Of a stretch of 64,000 bases of DNA, positions 54,731 to 64,000 are shown in pieces; position 1 is the first letter of the stretch, and the number at the start of each line of letters is the position of its first letter. Under the pieces are notes generated by a model. It saw only the letters and a list, made by a program, of their open reading frames with translations. It was not told the DNA's origin and did no database searches. A program made the translations under genes and the position numbers. Source of the DNA: Hysterangium stoloniferum (lineage: Eukaryota > Basidiomycota > Agaricomycetes > Hysterangiales > Hysterangiaceae); the NCBI GenBank assembly GCA_015178975.1, contig WHVD01000024.1, forward strand, positions 496,001 to 560,000, written 5' to 3'.

Positions 54731-56347
54731 CAGTGACCTCAAAAACTCTTTCCATGTTGACCCCAAATGCAGTGTTTGAAGAACACTGCCTTACAGCATG
54801 GGAATTACGCTTAGCTTTGGTGGAGACATACATAGTACATCCTCTTGACTACAATATTGCTCCTTGGGTCACGTGATTCCGATCACAGGGTATAGATATA
54901 TGATTAATTTAAAACAGCAATACCATGGAAAGGGCTTTTGCACTTTTGAACTGAACAGGGTATTTACATATTATCAGTACTTGGTATAACCACCTTTTGC
55001 TTTAAGCACTGCCTGAACCCTTCTAGACATGCTTTCAATCAATTTCTGACACTCCTCAACTGGTATTCTATCCCACTCCACTTGAATCCTTTCCCACAAT
55101 TCATGAATTCCATTGGGGGGGTTTTCATGCTCTGAAAGCCTTCTCTTGAGACAACCCCAGAGATGTTCAATAGGATTCAGGTCTGGGGACTGTGCAGGCC
55201 AAACCATAGTCCTGAATTCTTGCTCTTCTAGCCAGTTCTTGACCAGCCTGCAGGTATGCTTAGGGTCATTATCCTGCTGAAAGATGATGTCAGAAGGATT
55301 GAGACCATAATACTCCAGGGTTTGCTGGAGCTCATCCTTCAAAATTTGAAGATAGAGGTCTCCATCCATCCTACCATCAATCTTGCTAGCAAAGCCAACT
55401 CCCTCCCAAGTCATACAACCCCACATCATAAGAGAACCTCCTCCAACCTTCAGAGTTCTCTCTACCAGCCTATCATTAAGGCCTTCACCTGCCCTTTTCC
55501 ATGCCCATTTACATCCATCTGACCCTAGGCAATTGATTTTGGTTTCATCAGACCATATAACCTTCTTCCTCCATAGTCCAATCCTTGTAAGCATAGGCAA
55601 AGTTCAAGCGAGCTTTGCAATGCCTAGTGGAAAGAAGGGGGCGTTTTGACTTGACCACAGCCTTCATACCAGCTTTCTTCAAGTGGAGGTGAACTGTACT
55701 GGCAGAGAGAGGCTGGTTGATAATGTTGGTAAGAGCTTTGGTCACTTGGACAGCATTTTCAGCTTTGCCAGAGGTGATGAGATGCTGAGCATGTCGAATA
55801 TTTGTAGGAGAAAGCTTTGAGGGACAACCCCCAACAGCTTTTGGGAAGGAGAGAACAATGTTTGGAGTGAAGTTTGGATATGGCAGATGGGCTAACACCA
55901 GTTCTCTTGGCAATAGCTTCACCAGAGTGGCCAGAATCAAGCGAGGAGAGGATGGTATTTTGTTGAGTAAGAGAGAGGGATCTGACCATGATAGTGGTTA
56001 GGAATCAAGAAGTGTGGAAGTGTGAGAACTTTTTTAAACTCAGACATACTATTTACATGTATATATCTATTTGTACCAACAAATAATAGCCATTATTCTA
56101 TGATTTGACTGAGATCCTAGTCATCAGTTCAAAAGTGCAAAAACCCTTTCCATGGTATTGCTGTTTTAAATTAATCATATCTCTACACCCTGTGATCGGA
56201 ATCACATGACCCAGGGAGCAATATTGTAGCCAAGAGGATGTACTATGTATGACTCCACCAACGCTAAGTGTAATTCCCACACTGTAAGGCAGTGCTCTTC
56301 AAACACTGCATTTGGGGTCAACATGGAAAGAGTTTTTGAGGTCACTG
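54731..56347 (-). mobile_element. Tc1/mariner-like element 5 (1617 bp) inside RF1 unit 3
   Basis: Begins cagtgacctcaaaaactc, ends in its inverse, with TA at 54729-54730 and 56348-56349. Terminal inverted repeats of about 223 bp (54731-54953 and 56125-56347) hold the terminal motif at the outer end and inverted at the inner end (ccatggaaagggcttttg). The flanks rejoin into RF1 leader sequence (atgctatgtgactta + agcgggcagtgtaag), as uninterrupted in unit 1 near 45218-45250. Confidence 0.9.
54974..55989 (-). pseudogene. Tc1-like DD34E transposase of element 5
   Basis: Starts VRSLSLTQQNTILSSLDSGH with a helix-turn-helix (GEAIAKRTGVSPSAISKLHS). A second HTH-like region follows (AENAVQVTKALTNIINQPLS), then the catalytic part from 55600: VIWSDETKINCLGSDG, SDIIFQQDNDPKHT, NPIEHLWGCLKRRL, ending KAKGGYTKY. 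Two frameshifts (near 55850 and 55575) break an otherwise complete enzyme with all catalytic residues. The sequence is closest to element 4. Confidence 0.85.
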
Positions 56348-56349
56348 TA

Positions 56350-57060
56350 AGCGGGCAGTGTAAGAATGTAGTGGGTAATATCCCATTCGACTACTACCCA
56401 CCAATGTCTACATTCAACGAGATGAGGCTGGGGAATCACAATTTGGAAATGGCTGACTCGCACCTTGAAGGCATTGAGGAACTACCACCCTTAGTTTCTC
56501 CAGCTGTATTGACCTCAGCGCAACAGGACAAGATCAATGAGGCATGGATGAGGAAAAGATTCCGGTTGAAGCTCAGCGAATGATGGAGCTGCAATGAACC
56601 AGGTCATGATCTATGCCCCTGATAACGAGCAGCACTTACAGCTGTCTGCAAACCTTATAGAGATTTGGGTTGACGAGTTGGTGAGTAAAGTGTAATGCTA
56701 TTTCCATGGGATCTGTGTCACATGGAGCACATTTCAGTGTCAAGGAGAAACAAGCTACCATGACCCACCAACTGTGGTTAAGATATCCATCAACAAGAAA
56801 TCCAACCTTAGCCCATATCCCAGTCATGCCAGGGACTGGGGAATTATTGCATGGTATCTTGAGACATCTTCAAGTGTTGAAATTAGCCCTGGGTATTTCT
56901 GTGGAGTTAGTATGGAGAGGGTCGGGATGAAAGTTCTTCACAGTGCCAAGACAGCTTCGCTGATGGTAAAGCTGACAATATCCAAGGAAATCACAAGTCG
57001 ATTGCATCGAGAAGACAGGGCCTTTAACAAGTTTTTACATACATAATTGTTGCCCCAAAG
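56350..57060 (+). pseudogene. RF1 unit 3, exons 1-2
   Basis: Exon 1 from ATG 56404 (EGIEELPPLVSPAVLTSAQQ) is open until TGA at 56581-56583, where unit 1 has CGA. It continues past the stop to intron 1 at 56681-56737 (57 bp, same borders as unit 1). Exon 2 runs from 56738 (SINKKSNLSPYPSHARDWGI, MERVGMKVLHSAKTASLMVK) to a stop at 57046. The later exons are absent; unrelated sequence follows. Confidence 0.6.
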
Positions 57061-58079
57061 AATGGGAATACTAGTTCAAGAGAGTGTTGATTATATGTAT
57101 GTATAGTCCAATCACTAACTAGATATATATAAAGCTGTAGAAGGCAGCAATATGATTGTAGATTCATGATCAATATCATCCAACCTCTCTTTTTGACCAA
57201 ACTCAGCTGATTTAATAGCAATATTCAATGTTTGGTATATATCTAGTGCAACATCACCAAGTAGACTGCTTATATACATACTGTCTGAGGCAAAGGAATC
57301 ATCATGGGCTTGGACTGACATTATTCTGCCCATTCCTTATTCTAGTTGTATTTTGTATTTGGGCTTTTTGGATTTACACCTGAGTCCTTTACATATATCC
57401 TCTAACAAAAAACCTGATTTACCATTATATATATTTAAGGCCTGTCCATCTCAGATTTTCACAGATACTAGTACTCCAAAGCAACAAATTCTCACAACTC
57501 ATACAGAAGTGTAGAGTAATTGGAAAGAAAAAAATCACAAATAGGAATGGATTAATAGAAAGGCTAATCAGAGTCTCAACAAGGAATATAATGTGATTTG
57601 GATAGGAAGTGTAGAAGTCGACTACCAGAGACTCAAAATATTTCAAACTCCAACACAGCAATTTGCCACACACTGCTGTGAGGGGTGCCGTGAAAAGTGG
57701 GCAATTGCTGTGAACACACATTTTGGTTTCAAACTAAAACAAAGTCATATTTTGAAAGGAAATACTCAAAATATCATGTTAAATGATATATGCTATTAGA
57801 AAAGGGTCTAATACATCATTTAAAACATTAAAACTAAGTTTTAAAGTAAATTAACAGGCCCCCAGTACACATATTGATATATTATGAAGAATAGATGGAA
57901 TGTTATATCTGTTTATGCTAGTCAAATGTGTTTGTGAGGGCATTTTGAGGTGTTCACAGCAGTCACATCAGTTGTGAAACCTGCATGGCACTTTCCCATG
58001 GCCCACAAGACAGGTAGTGTGACATGTGCAAGTCCACTGCATATGAAGTCAAGGCACTGGGAACTTATCTAAAACCATC
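57061..58079. other. No supported gene
   Basis: AT-rich and almost free of CG. Frames of up to 98 codons on the minus strand (57425-57721) contain many Phe, Ile and Leu, as expected of AT-rich noncoding DNA. Confidence 0.3.
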
Positions 58080-58165
58080 GCCGCTCATCTCTGAATTTGA
58101 ACTGGATATGTGGGTCTACGAAGATGTCAGTATCGAGGTATTCAAGATTGACACTAGTGATGTAC
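58080..58165 (-). pseudogene. Short RF1 fragment (intron 2 / exon 3 border)
   Basis: The reverse complement carries the gacccacatatcc...cagttcaaattcag type sequence seen after intron 2 in units 1 and 2. It stops where the GC-rich hAT-side sequence begins. Confidence 0.35.
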
Positions 58166-58310
58166 TGGCCCAGCTTGGCCTGAAAGCCAGGTGCTCGGGC
58201 CTGGCATATTCTCAGGCCAGGCCGTAGAGGAGGGCTCTGGCTCAGCTTAGGCCTCTGGCTCTGGCTCGGGGCTCAGGCTCAGCTTGGGCCAGGGTTTATC
58301 GAAAAAAGCC
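58166..58310. repeat. GGCTC/GGCCT-rich short repeats at the hAT 5' side
   Basis: Interspersed ggctctgg, ggctcag, ggcctctgg and cagcttgg motifs in an otherwise AT-rich area. Sub-terminal repeats of this kind are common in hAT elements, where they bind the transposase. The exact element end was not found. Confidence 0.4.
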
Positions 58311-58315
58311 CATCA

Positions 58316-59341
58316 CTTCACCTTGTTACTCCTGCCCTCAAAGCCCTTCATTGGGCATGGTTTATTCAAATTGAACACCCCAAGTATTTCAAGTTCAAAT
58401 ATGCTCTGAATGCAGGGACCAAAAAGATTAACAAATACTACCACCATACTGCTGAATCTGATGCTTATACATGTTCAATGTGTAATTTCATCTCAATGGC
58501 TATCTCAATGAATGAAATGACTCTATTAATGTTAGTGCTTGATCCATCAAAAAACGAAAAGCACATTCTTAAGCACTGGGGTATTGACTTGTTAGATAAA
58601 TCATTACAGCAAGCACAGACACTCATAAGTTTGGCCAGACCATCTCTCATTTAATTATAATGGTTCATAAAATATTTCTTCACTTTGTCTTTCCAATATA
58701 AAGCTCATTATATCGAGATGTCTGGAAATGCAACCAATTTAACTCAGACATCTGGTTATACTGGCACCTCACACAAGCTTTGTAAACTCTTGAGAGTTCT
58801 ATCTGATAATGAGGATGAGATGGGTGTGGATGCTGGGGTGGGTTCACTGATGGAACCATGGCTGGAGGATTTCCGTGGCTATCTGAAGTCACCAGATCAG
58901 CTTGGAAAGTTGACAATTGTTCAGTGGTGGGGGGGTAAGGAGTTTTTTAAATGCTTGTTCTAAAAGCAATCTGTTGACTACTTTGATGTTAGATCAACTC
59001 TGAGTGGTACCTGTCTGGGCTTCAGTAGCAAGAGACTTCCTTTCTATCATGGCTAGCTACATCAGTGTCAAGTGAACATGCCTTCTCAGCTGCAGGAATC
59101 ACAATCAGTAAATGGTGTAATAGGCTTGGAGGAGATGTTGTTGAGGCACTCCAATTTCTGAAGTGCTTGTTTCGACATGATCTCCTCTTTTGTGAAGCAG
59201 ATGACCCTTCAATTGCATCTGAGACTCAGTTGGACAGAAAAATGGCATTGGAGGGTTCAAATGAGACTGAGAAGGGCTGGGATCATCTGGTAGAGGATGT
59301 CAATGCAGGGATTGAAGGTGCTGTTCTCAACATGGAAGGTA

Positions 59342-59374
<33 letters not shown>

Positions 59375-59393
59375 TTATTACTGACATCAACTA
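58316..59393 (+). pseudogene. hAT-family transposase relic with C-terminal dimerisation domain
   Basis: In changing frames the plus strand reads PALKALHWAWFIQIEHPKYF and KKINKYYHHTAESDAYT (58340-58470), part of the hAT catalytic core. MEPWLEDFRGYLKSPDQLGK and TIVQWWGG follow (58850-58940). Then comes the hallmark C-terminal dimerisation segment SSEHAFSAAGITISKWCNRL, GGDVVEALQFLKCLFRHDLL (59065-59190). Frameshifts and stops separate the parts. The last frame ends in an acidic tail encoded by a GAT microsatellite. The N-terminal BED zinc finger was not found. Confidence 0.7.
59342..59374. repeat. GAT trinucleotide microsatellite
   Basis: About ten GAT units encode a run of Asp in the hAT frame. 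The Met-run and Ile-run frames over it on the same and opposite strands are artefacts. Confidence 0.9.
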
Positions 59394-59460
59394 AAGTACA
59401 TATATGTATATGTATATACATTGCAATAAGCTGTGACACTGTTATTACTGACATCAACTA
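59374..59460. repeat. 20-bp direct repeat at the hAT-copia junction
   Basis: gttattactgacatcaacta occurs at 59374-59393 and again, identical, at 59441-59460, with 47 bp between. The first copy is the end of the hAT frame (VITDIN, stop); the second abuts copia-derived sequence. Confidence 0.8.
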
Positions 59461-59553
59461 TATACATGTTGGGCGGCCCTATGAGTTCCTGAGTACTGTA
59501 TTTTACCTCTTTGACATTCACTGCTGATTCATTGATTTCTTCCATTGCAGTTG

Positions 59554-60204
59554 TCATGGCGGTTTCATATGACATTGAGACTGTTGGTAACATCTCACTG
59601 GGTTCACTGTTTTGTGTGTTTGCATGACGTTCTGAGTGTCCAGGGGTCTATTCCCTCCCTCAATTGGTATGTCATTCAAAACAACGATGTTTGCTCCACT
59701 GTTTCCTTCAATAGTTATTCCACGCCTTGTGTTCTCGACACTGGTGGGCAGCTCTTCCGAATCGTGGATTGCTGTGGCCATCGCATTTTCAAGCGTTGTT
59801 GAAAATGGGAGTAAATTCTCATTCATATCATCCTCGGGAATTTTACCAATCTGCAGTAATTCTGCAACAGCTGCAGTGTCACGTGGTACATGGTTGGGGA
59901 TCAGCACTGGGGTTATCGGTATGCCTTTGGGGTATGCAGGTCCATTTTGGCCTCCCTCATTCGGTCCATGTCCGCTTGTGATATCACAGATGTATACCGA
60001 GGGTTTGCCTGCACGGTGGCTTCGACATAGTGTCTCCGACTCTGGGGTTGGCATGATGTCCTCAAGGTCCTCAAGAGGTTCCATCCTTGCATGCAGGATC
60101 TCGTCCTGCAGTCCATGGTGCATGAGTGTGTCAGTCAGTGTATTTTGTACAACATGTTGGGTGCTCGTTGGGTCATTCCCTCCCTCAACCAGCGCGTTGT
60201 TCAA
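59554..60204 (-). CDS. Copia integrase-RT linker segment
   Basis: A fully open 216-codon stretch that was once internal to the copia polyprotein. It reads MEPLEDLEDIMPTPESETLC, RSHRAGKPSVYICDITSGHG and PVLIPNHVPRDTAAVAELLQ. The RRS-R-RKPSVY-type motif is typical of the hinge between integrase and reverse transcriptase in Ty1/copia elements. It is low in structure and has no enzymatic role of its own. The frame on the opposite strand (59636-60274) is a shadow. Confidence 0.6.
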   Translation of the reverse strand: MNNALVEGGNDPTSTQHVVQNTLTDTLMHHGLQDEILHARMEPLEDLEDIMPTPESETLCRSHRAGKPSVYICDITSGHGPNEGGQNGPAYPKGIPITPVLIPNHVPRDTAAVAELLQIGKIPEDDMNENLLPFSTTLENAMATAIHDSEELPTSVENTRRGITIEGNSGANIVVLNDIPIEGGNRPLDTQNVMQTHKTVNPVRCYQQSQCHMKPP

Positions 60205-60255
60205 AATTTCGACGACTGATTCGTTGAACTTGACGTTTCGTTCTACTGTGGCACA

Positions 60256-61260
60256 TCATTTTACAGGAAAATAGGTATGGTGCCCTTTTCTTTCGCTGTT
60301 GGATCCTACACAACGCCCCTTTTCAGTCTTGAGTTCCAGATTCCCGTGGTTTTCATTAAAGGCGGCGAATTGATGGTGGTTAGGTGACTTGTAGTTCGAC
60401 ATTGCCAAATTGTAGACGTCAGTTTCCATATGCTTGGGTGGATTCGTTTCTCGCAATGAGGTGGGTCTGGTGAATGTTGTCATTAATGCAAAATCCTTAC
60501 TTGACATGGCGATGTTCACATTCTCGCCCGTGTTGCTATTTGCATGACCATCACCCTTTTTGTCAGGCCTTTTCTTCAGTTTCCGACAGTTGGCTGCAAA
60601 GTGACCCTTCCTTCCACAGTTCCAGCATTCGATGTTCTCAGCAGATCTCTGTGGCCTTTCGCTATCTCTTGGCTTGCTGCGCCCCTTTGAAGTAGCCATT
60701 GCCATCTCAGATCCTTTTGACTTTTTCTCGTCTATGGTAAGTCGTTCGTACTCTTCGATTATGGCATCGACGACCTTTACTGGTTCTAAAGCTGTAGCCG
60801 AGAACTTCGCTGACATTGATATAACACTGATTAATGGATGGTATGACTTTGGTAACGATCCAAGGATAACGGTAACCAAATCATCAATCAAGAGTCCAGC
60901 ACCCATGCCTTCAAGTTGAGCCTACATTTTCATCAACTTGTCAAGGTGTGTCTTGACTGGTGAATCGTCCTCACATTTCATTCCGTACATTTGGCGTCTG
61001 ATATTGATCTTTACAGACAGTGATTTGCCTTTGTGCTTAGTGCACAGTGTGTCCCAAACTTCTTTCGTGGTTTGGAACCTCTGAATTTCGATCTGAAGGC
61101 TCAGTTCGATAGTCATGAAGATGTGGGCTTTGATACATGCCTCGCATTGTTCAAATTCATCCTGTCGTTGCTCTGCAGCTTCGACCTTGGCCCAATCATC
61201 TTCTGTCATAACATGTTTCACCCCAAAAGTCAGCGGTGGCTCCCTCGCAGTTCCCTTCAA
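60256..61260 (-). pseudogene. Copia gag with CCHC zinc knuckle and one in-frame stop
   Basis: The frame from 61260 reads VEAAEQRQDEFEQCEACIKA, TTKEVWDTLCTKHKGKSLSV and MYGMKCEDDSPVKTHLDKLM, the gag-polypeptide domain of Ty1/copia. A single TAG near 60919-60921 interrupts it; the same frame continues LVTVILGSLPKSYHPLISVI and reaches the zinc knuckle CWNCGRKGHFAANC at about 60627-60586. The normal start lies further upstream (about 61400), where two more stops occur. Downstream it loses the rest of pol by deletion. Confidence 0.75.
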
Positions 61261-61392
61261 ATGTCATTTTAGACCTTTACCGGCGCTGAGTACCATCAGC
61301 TTCTGGTTCTTCCAGGTAACCTAATTCAACCCATTCTGGGTGAGCTTTGGGACAACGAAATCTTGGTACTAGGTTCTGCAGGGCCCATAACC
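61261..61392 (-). other. Copia gag start and primer-binding region
   Basis: Directly inside the LTR the minus strand reads GGTTATGGGCCCTGCAG, a likely primer-binding site for reverse transcription because it immediately follows the LTR end. A broken gag N-terminus (PKLTQNGLN, VTWKNQKLMVLSAGKGLK) follows. Confidence 0.5.
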
Positions 61393-61671
61393 TGTTAATG
61401 CAAAATGTGCAGTTCTAATAATAACTCTTAGTGAGTGATAACTCCACTTAGTATATATAAGTATCTACCTAATAATAACTATAGGTAGAGTAAGTATCAT
61501 GACTAGTGACTAATAGAATAATCCTTTACATACCTCTTAGTGAGTGATAACTCCACTAAGAGGTTACGCTTTTGGAGGTATAACTATATATAGTATGCCT
61601 TGTGTAGCGGGAACTATACAGTTCCCCAATATGTACTATGTTCCAGCTTACAAAATATGGCTTACATAACA
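61393..61671 (-). mobile_element. Copia LTR (279 bp)
   Basis: On the minus strand TGTTATGTAAGCC...GCATTAACA, with TGTTA...TAACA ends. It holds two copies of ctcttagtgagtgataactccact (61423 and 61531 region, plus strand) and TATATA boxes. It is the 5' LTR of the deleted copia element. Confidence 0.75.
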
Positions 61672-61789
61672 CTGTTACTTCAACACAATACACCCCAGGA
61701 CACATATGAAGGCCATACCCAAAAAGGTCATGATGTTCCTCCACTGTCTACAAGGGTAAATTGCAACCACATTTAAAACCATCCCCAGT
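61672..61789. other. No supported gene
   Basis: Short flank between the copia LTR and an RF1 fragment. Confidence 0.3.
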
Positions 61790-62280
61790 CCTTTCTGAAT
61801 TTCAGTCGTGTATGTGGGTCTACAACCTCAGACATGAGTATTTCCAGTGTATTCAAGGTTGATGCGAGTTATCCCTACTTCACTAAATCAACACACTCTT
61901 GAACTAGCCTTCCAAGTCTTGGCAGTGTAAGATGCTTTTGAAGGAACTTACCAAAGGCCACGTCATCTTGAACCGATCGACTGATGATTTGGTGGTATAT
62001 TGTCAGCTTCGCAATCATCTTCTTTGAACCATATAGGCACCAGTGTACTAAGTTACCTCCATACTTTCTTCCGCCTCCCGCTGAAATTACACAGCATCTA
62101 ATAATAGTTTAGTGGATTGTCATCCCATAGTATATTATTTTTACTGTTCTTGAGAATCCTAGATGAAAGCAATACGACTTTTCTGACATTTGAGAAGTGA
62201 CATTGCCATGGATAATATAAATGCTGTCAAGAGCAATGCTTCCCAGCTGCTGCCTTCAAGTTGGCACTGTGAACTTTAAA
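61790..62280 (-). pseudogene. RF1 fragments (exon 2 end, intron 2, leader)
   Basis: The reverse complement of 61800-62035 carries the exon 2 end (aagctgacaatataccaccaaatc..., ccaagacttggaaggctagttcaagag) and the start of intron 2 (gtagggataactcgcatcaa). 62040-62280 is the reverse complement of the RF1 leader (ggagcctata, aagaacagtaaaaa, ttgacagcatttatat). The piece between them, exon 1, is absent. Confidence 0.5.
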
Positions 62281-62609
62281 CATTATCAGGCAAGATTGTG
62301 CCCTTCCTGTTTAATTTTCTTTCAACAGCAATGTGATTTCTTCATTCACCCTTGCCATATCAAGCAGCTGGAGCTTTGTGAAGCGTCTGAGGAAGACAAA
62401 GAGGAATACCGGACTTCTCAAGTGAGAGTTAATTTTGTTGAAATTAGTTCTCAAAGCTCATAAGAATCATAAGGAAATATAAAGATAATTTTCAGTTGAC
62501 CTCTGTGACTCGAATGAGGGAATCACATAGCATAATTACAATAAACCTATACTACCTATATATGCCATGAGAACACTAGCTGTGTGGCAACAATGAATTA
62601 TTCTACACT
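62281..62609. other. No supported gene; leader-related remnants
   Basis: 62380-62480 weakly matches 44890-45010 in inverse orientation. The 80-codon frame at 62221-62463 runs across this and has no other support. Confidence 0.3.
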
Positions 62610-63420
62610 CAAACAACAATGGGGCAGCACATTGCTGGTGTAGAACCTTGTGCATGCTCCCACAGCCATATAGCATAACAAATGTCCCTGGTTGTAGCGG
62701 GTCCATCAGTGGTTGTATTAATTCAACACTTTCTCCTTATTATTTTCTGTCTGTCTGAGTGGAATTTTTCCCCCCAGGCTCACACTATTCATGCATAGAG
62801 AATGCTCTTCGATGGAACTACGACACAGCAAATCAAAAGACTGTGACCCAACTGTAGCTTGAGCTATTCCAGGCAGAGCTCTTCCGGTATGGCAAGATTC
62901 ACCATGCTGGGCTATGCTTATACATGTCCCTCTTCTGGCATGTTACCGCCCCCTTCATTGCTGGTATTTCTCTGTCCTTTTAATTCCAAACTGGTCTCTG
63001 TAACAGTCCCTCTTAGTTCCCATGTCATAATTGTTCATGGCAGCTCTTAGTTTGTGCCCCCAATCCATCCTTTATTTTCTCACTTTTTGATGATTTGTCA
63101 GTCAGGGAATTAATGAGCTACTCTGAGTCCACAAAAACCTCTAAGCTTATGATTAGCTATCGGCATAACAACCTGGGCGGAAGCTATGACACTTGTCAAG
63201 GTAATGCATCATAATATCATGACTCTGGGCTCTGGTGGGAATAATCTTCAGTTCAGTAGCATAACAACAAACATATTCTTCCCATTATATTTGGGATAAT
63301 AAATAGGCAAAGATATTTATTCAGAATGCCATTGGTGTCACTCTGCACAACAATACACCTTCGGTATTATGGAACACAACCGGAATTCTGTTCAAAGACA
63401 GTGGCAACAGTTGACCCAGC
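62610..63420 (+). repeat. Repeat, copy B (partner 44050-44830)
   Basis: Direct repeat of 44050-44830 with many substitutions; attccaggcagagctctt and gttcaaagacagtggcaacag are identical in both. No intact reading. Confidence 0.5.
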
Positions 63421-63842
63421 ATCAGACTGGTTCAAAAACAATCCAGGAACATGTGCTGCCCATGAGATGCATATATGTGGTCCCAAATATATTTAATTAT
63501 ATAAGTCACAAAACATAAGCCCTACAAAGTTCAAGGTATCATTGACACAATCCTCATCACCAATGCACCCCACAGTTGTAGTGAGCACAAGACATGACTG
63601 TATGCATTCTCAACACAAATAATAGTTTCCAGTTAGATGCATACATGTAGTCCTACAATAAATTTAATTATTAATTTCAAATGACAAGTCCTACAAATTC
63701 AAAAGTATCACTGACTTAGCACAGAGCTGTGATAAGACTAAGAAGTGATTGTATATGGTCTGAAATTCCCTCAGGTTATGCACATTTATGCAATGGTTAA
63801 TTTTCCTCCAAAGTGAACTAAAAAAAGGGGGAAATGACAAGA
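63421..63842. other. No supported gene
   Basis: CG-poor sequence with phrases of the 43.0-43.2 kb repeat (tacaatatatcact-like, cctacaaattca). The stretch 63755-63800 weakly matches the RF1 leader at 25190-25240. Confidence 0.3.
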
Positions 63843-64000
63843 TGTTACGACCGTGTCGCAACCCTATCGGTCCCGAGGTTATCGCCACTTATCAACATTT
63901 CAAGTCACCATCTCGGAAACCATCGGCCCCGAAGCTGACATATGTTTTCGTGAAGATCAAACTCCATTTATGCCCACGTCAAAATAACTCGTATTGTCTG
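63843..64000 (-). mobile_element. LTR of the 4497/8303 family, cut by the window edge
   Basis: Begins TGTTACGACCGTGTCGCAAC; its reverse complement matches the 3' ends of the LTRs at 5090-5241 and 10460-10638, including the run gacgtgggcataaatggagt. Only the 3' end of this minus-strand LTR is inside the window. An internal retrotransposon region could lie beyond it. Confidence 0.7.

Larger units (their letters stand above)
59461..61671 (-). mobile_element. Ty1/copia deletion derivative with one LTR
   Basis: On the minus strand: LTR (61671-61393), leader, gag with zinc knuckle (about 61400-60256), then the segment that normally links integrase and reverse transcriptase (60204-59554). Protease, integrase core, reverse transcriptase and RNase H are missing. 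The gag-to-linker junction lies near 60250-60205. No second LTR exists; the 3' side stops at about 59461 next to a hAT relic. Confidence 0.75.

Noticed and set aside
59297-59527. Frame with a Met run and opposite frame with an Ile run
   Set aside because: Both are other readings of the GAT microsatellite; the Asp frame belongs to the hAT relic.
59636-60274. 212-codon plus-strand frame
   Set aside because: Exact shadow of the copia segment on the minus strand, which has recognisable copia motifs.
1-64000. tRNA, rRNA, prokaryotic operons, riboswitches
   Set aside because: None recognised by eye; the intron-bearing eukaryotic context makes prokaryotic elements unlikely. A covariance-model scan would be needed to exclude a tRNA.

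Overview
This window is fungal nuclear DNA, most likely from a mushroom-forming basidiomycete (Agaricomycetes). Four things point there: short GT-AG introns of about 40-70 bp that keep frame in several models; a Ty3/gypsy polyprotein of the type common in Agaricomycetes; DD34E Tc1-type transposases plus a hAT transposase; and fragments of the lipase-like N-terminal domain found on fungal NLR proteins. The sequence is AT-rich and mostly made of transposons and decayed duplicates. I saw no rRNA, tRNA, CRISPR or prokaryotic gene. The species cannot be named from sequence alone.

Layout. 0-4.4 kb: a long LTR-like repeat with a heat-shock-element-like array, a decayed coiled-coil gene and a dispersed repeat. 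4.5-10.7 kb: a broken NLR-type gene (minus strand) hit by two related LTRs and a Tc1 element, with another Tc1 inside one LTR. 10.7-19.2 kb: one decayed Ty3/gypsy element (minus strand, gag to integrase plus chromodomain-like tail) carrying two truncated Tc1 copies and an LTR-like insertion. 19.2-25.4 kb: a second NLR lipase fragment, a two-exon F-box-like gene and the first pieces of a repeated gene family, called RF1 here. 25.4-31.2 kb: a CG-rich, transposon-poor island with the best host gene of the window, a multi-exon gene at 27.9-29.7 kb containing a tandemly duplicated exon-intron module. 31.2-38.7 kb: second copies of the 0-4 kb repeats, a perfect solo LTR and a non-autonomous hAT-like element. 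38.7-57 kb: an array of RF1 copies in tandem and inverted orientation, one split by a Tc1 element. 58-61.7 kb: a hAT transposase relic and a deleted Ty1/copia element with one LTR. 61.7-64 kb: further RF1 pieces, a repeat and the edge of another LTR.

The most distinctive feature is RF1: a multi-exon gene family of unknown function in about eleven full or partial copies. Exon borders of the best copy can be read from conserved GT-AG introns. Copies share a nearly identical inverted duplication about 14 kb apart, and their 3' part is built from 202-bp exon-intron modules. Many disabling changes are CG to TG/CA, as expected from deamination of methylated cytosine. All functional statements are reading by eye; no alignment or database search was run.
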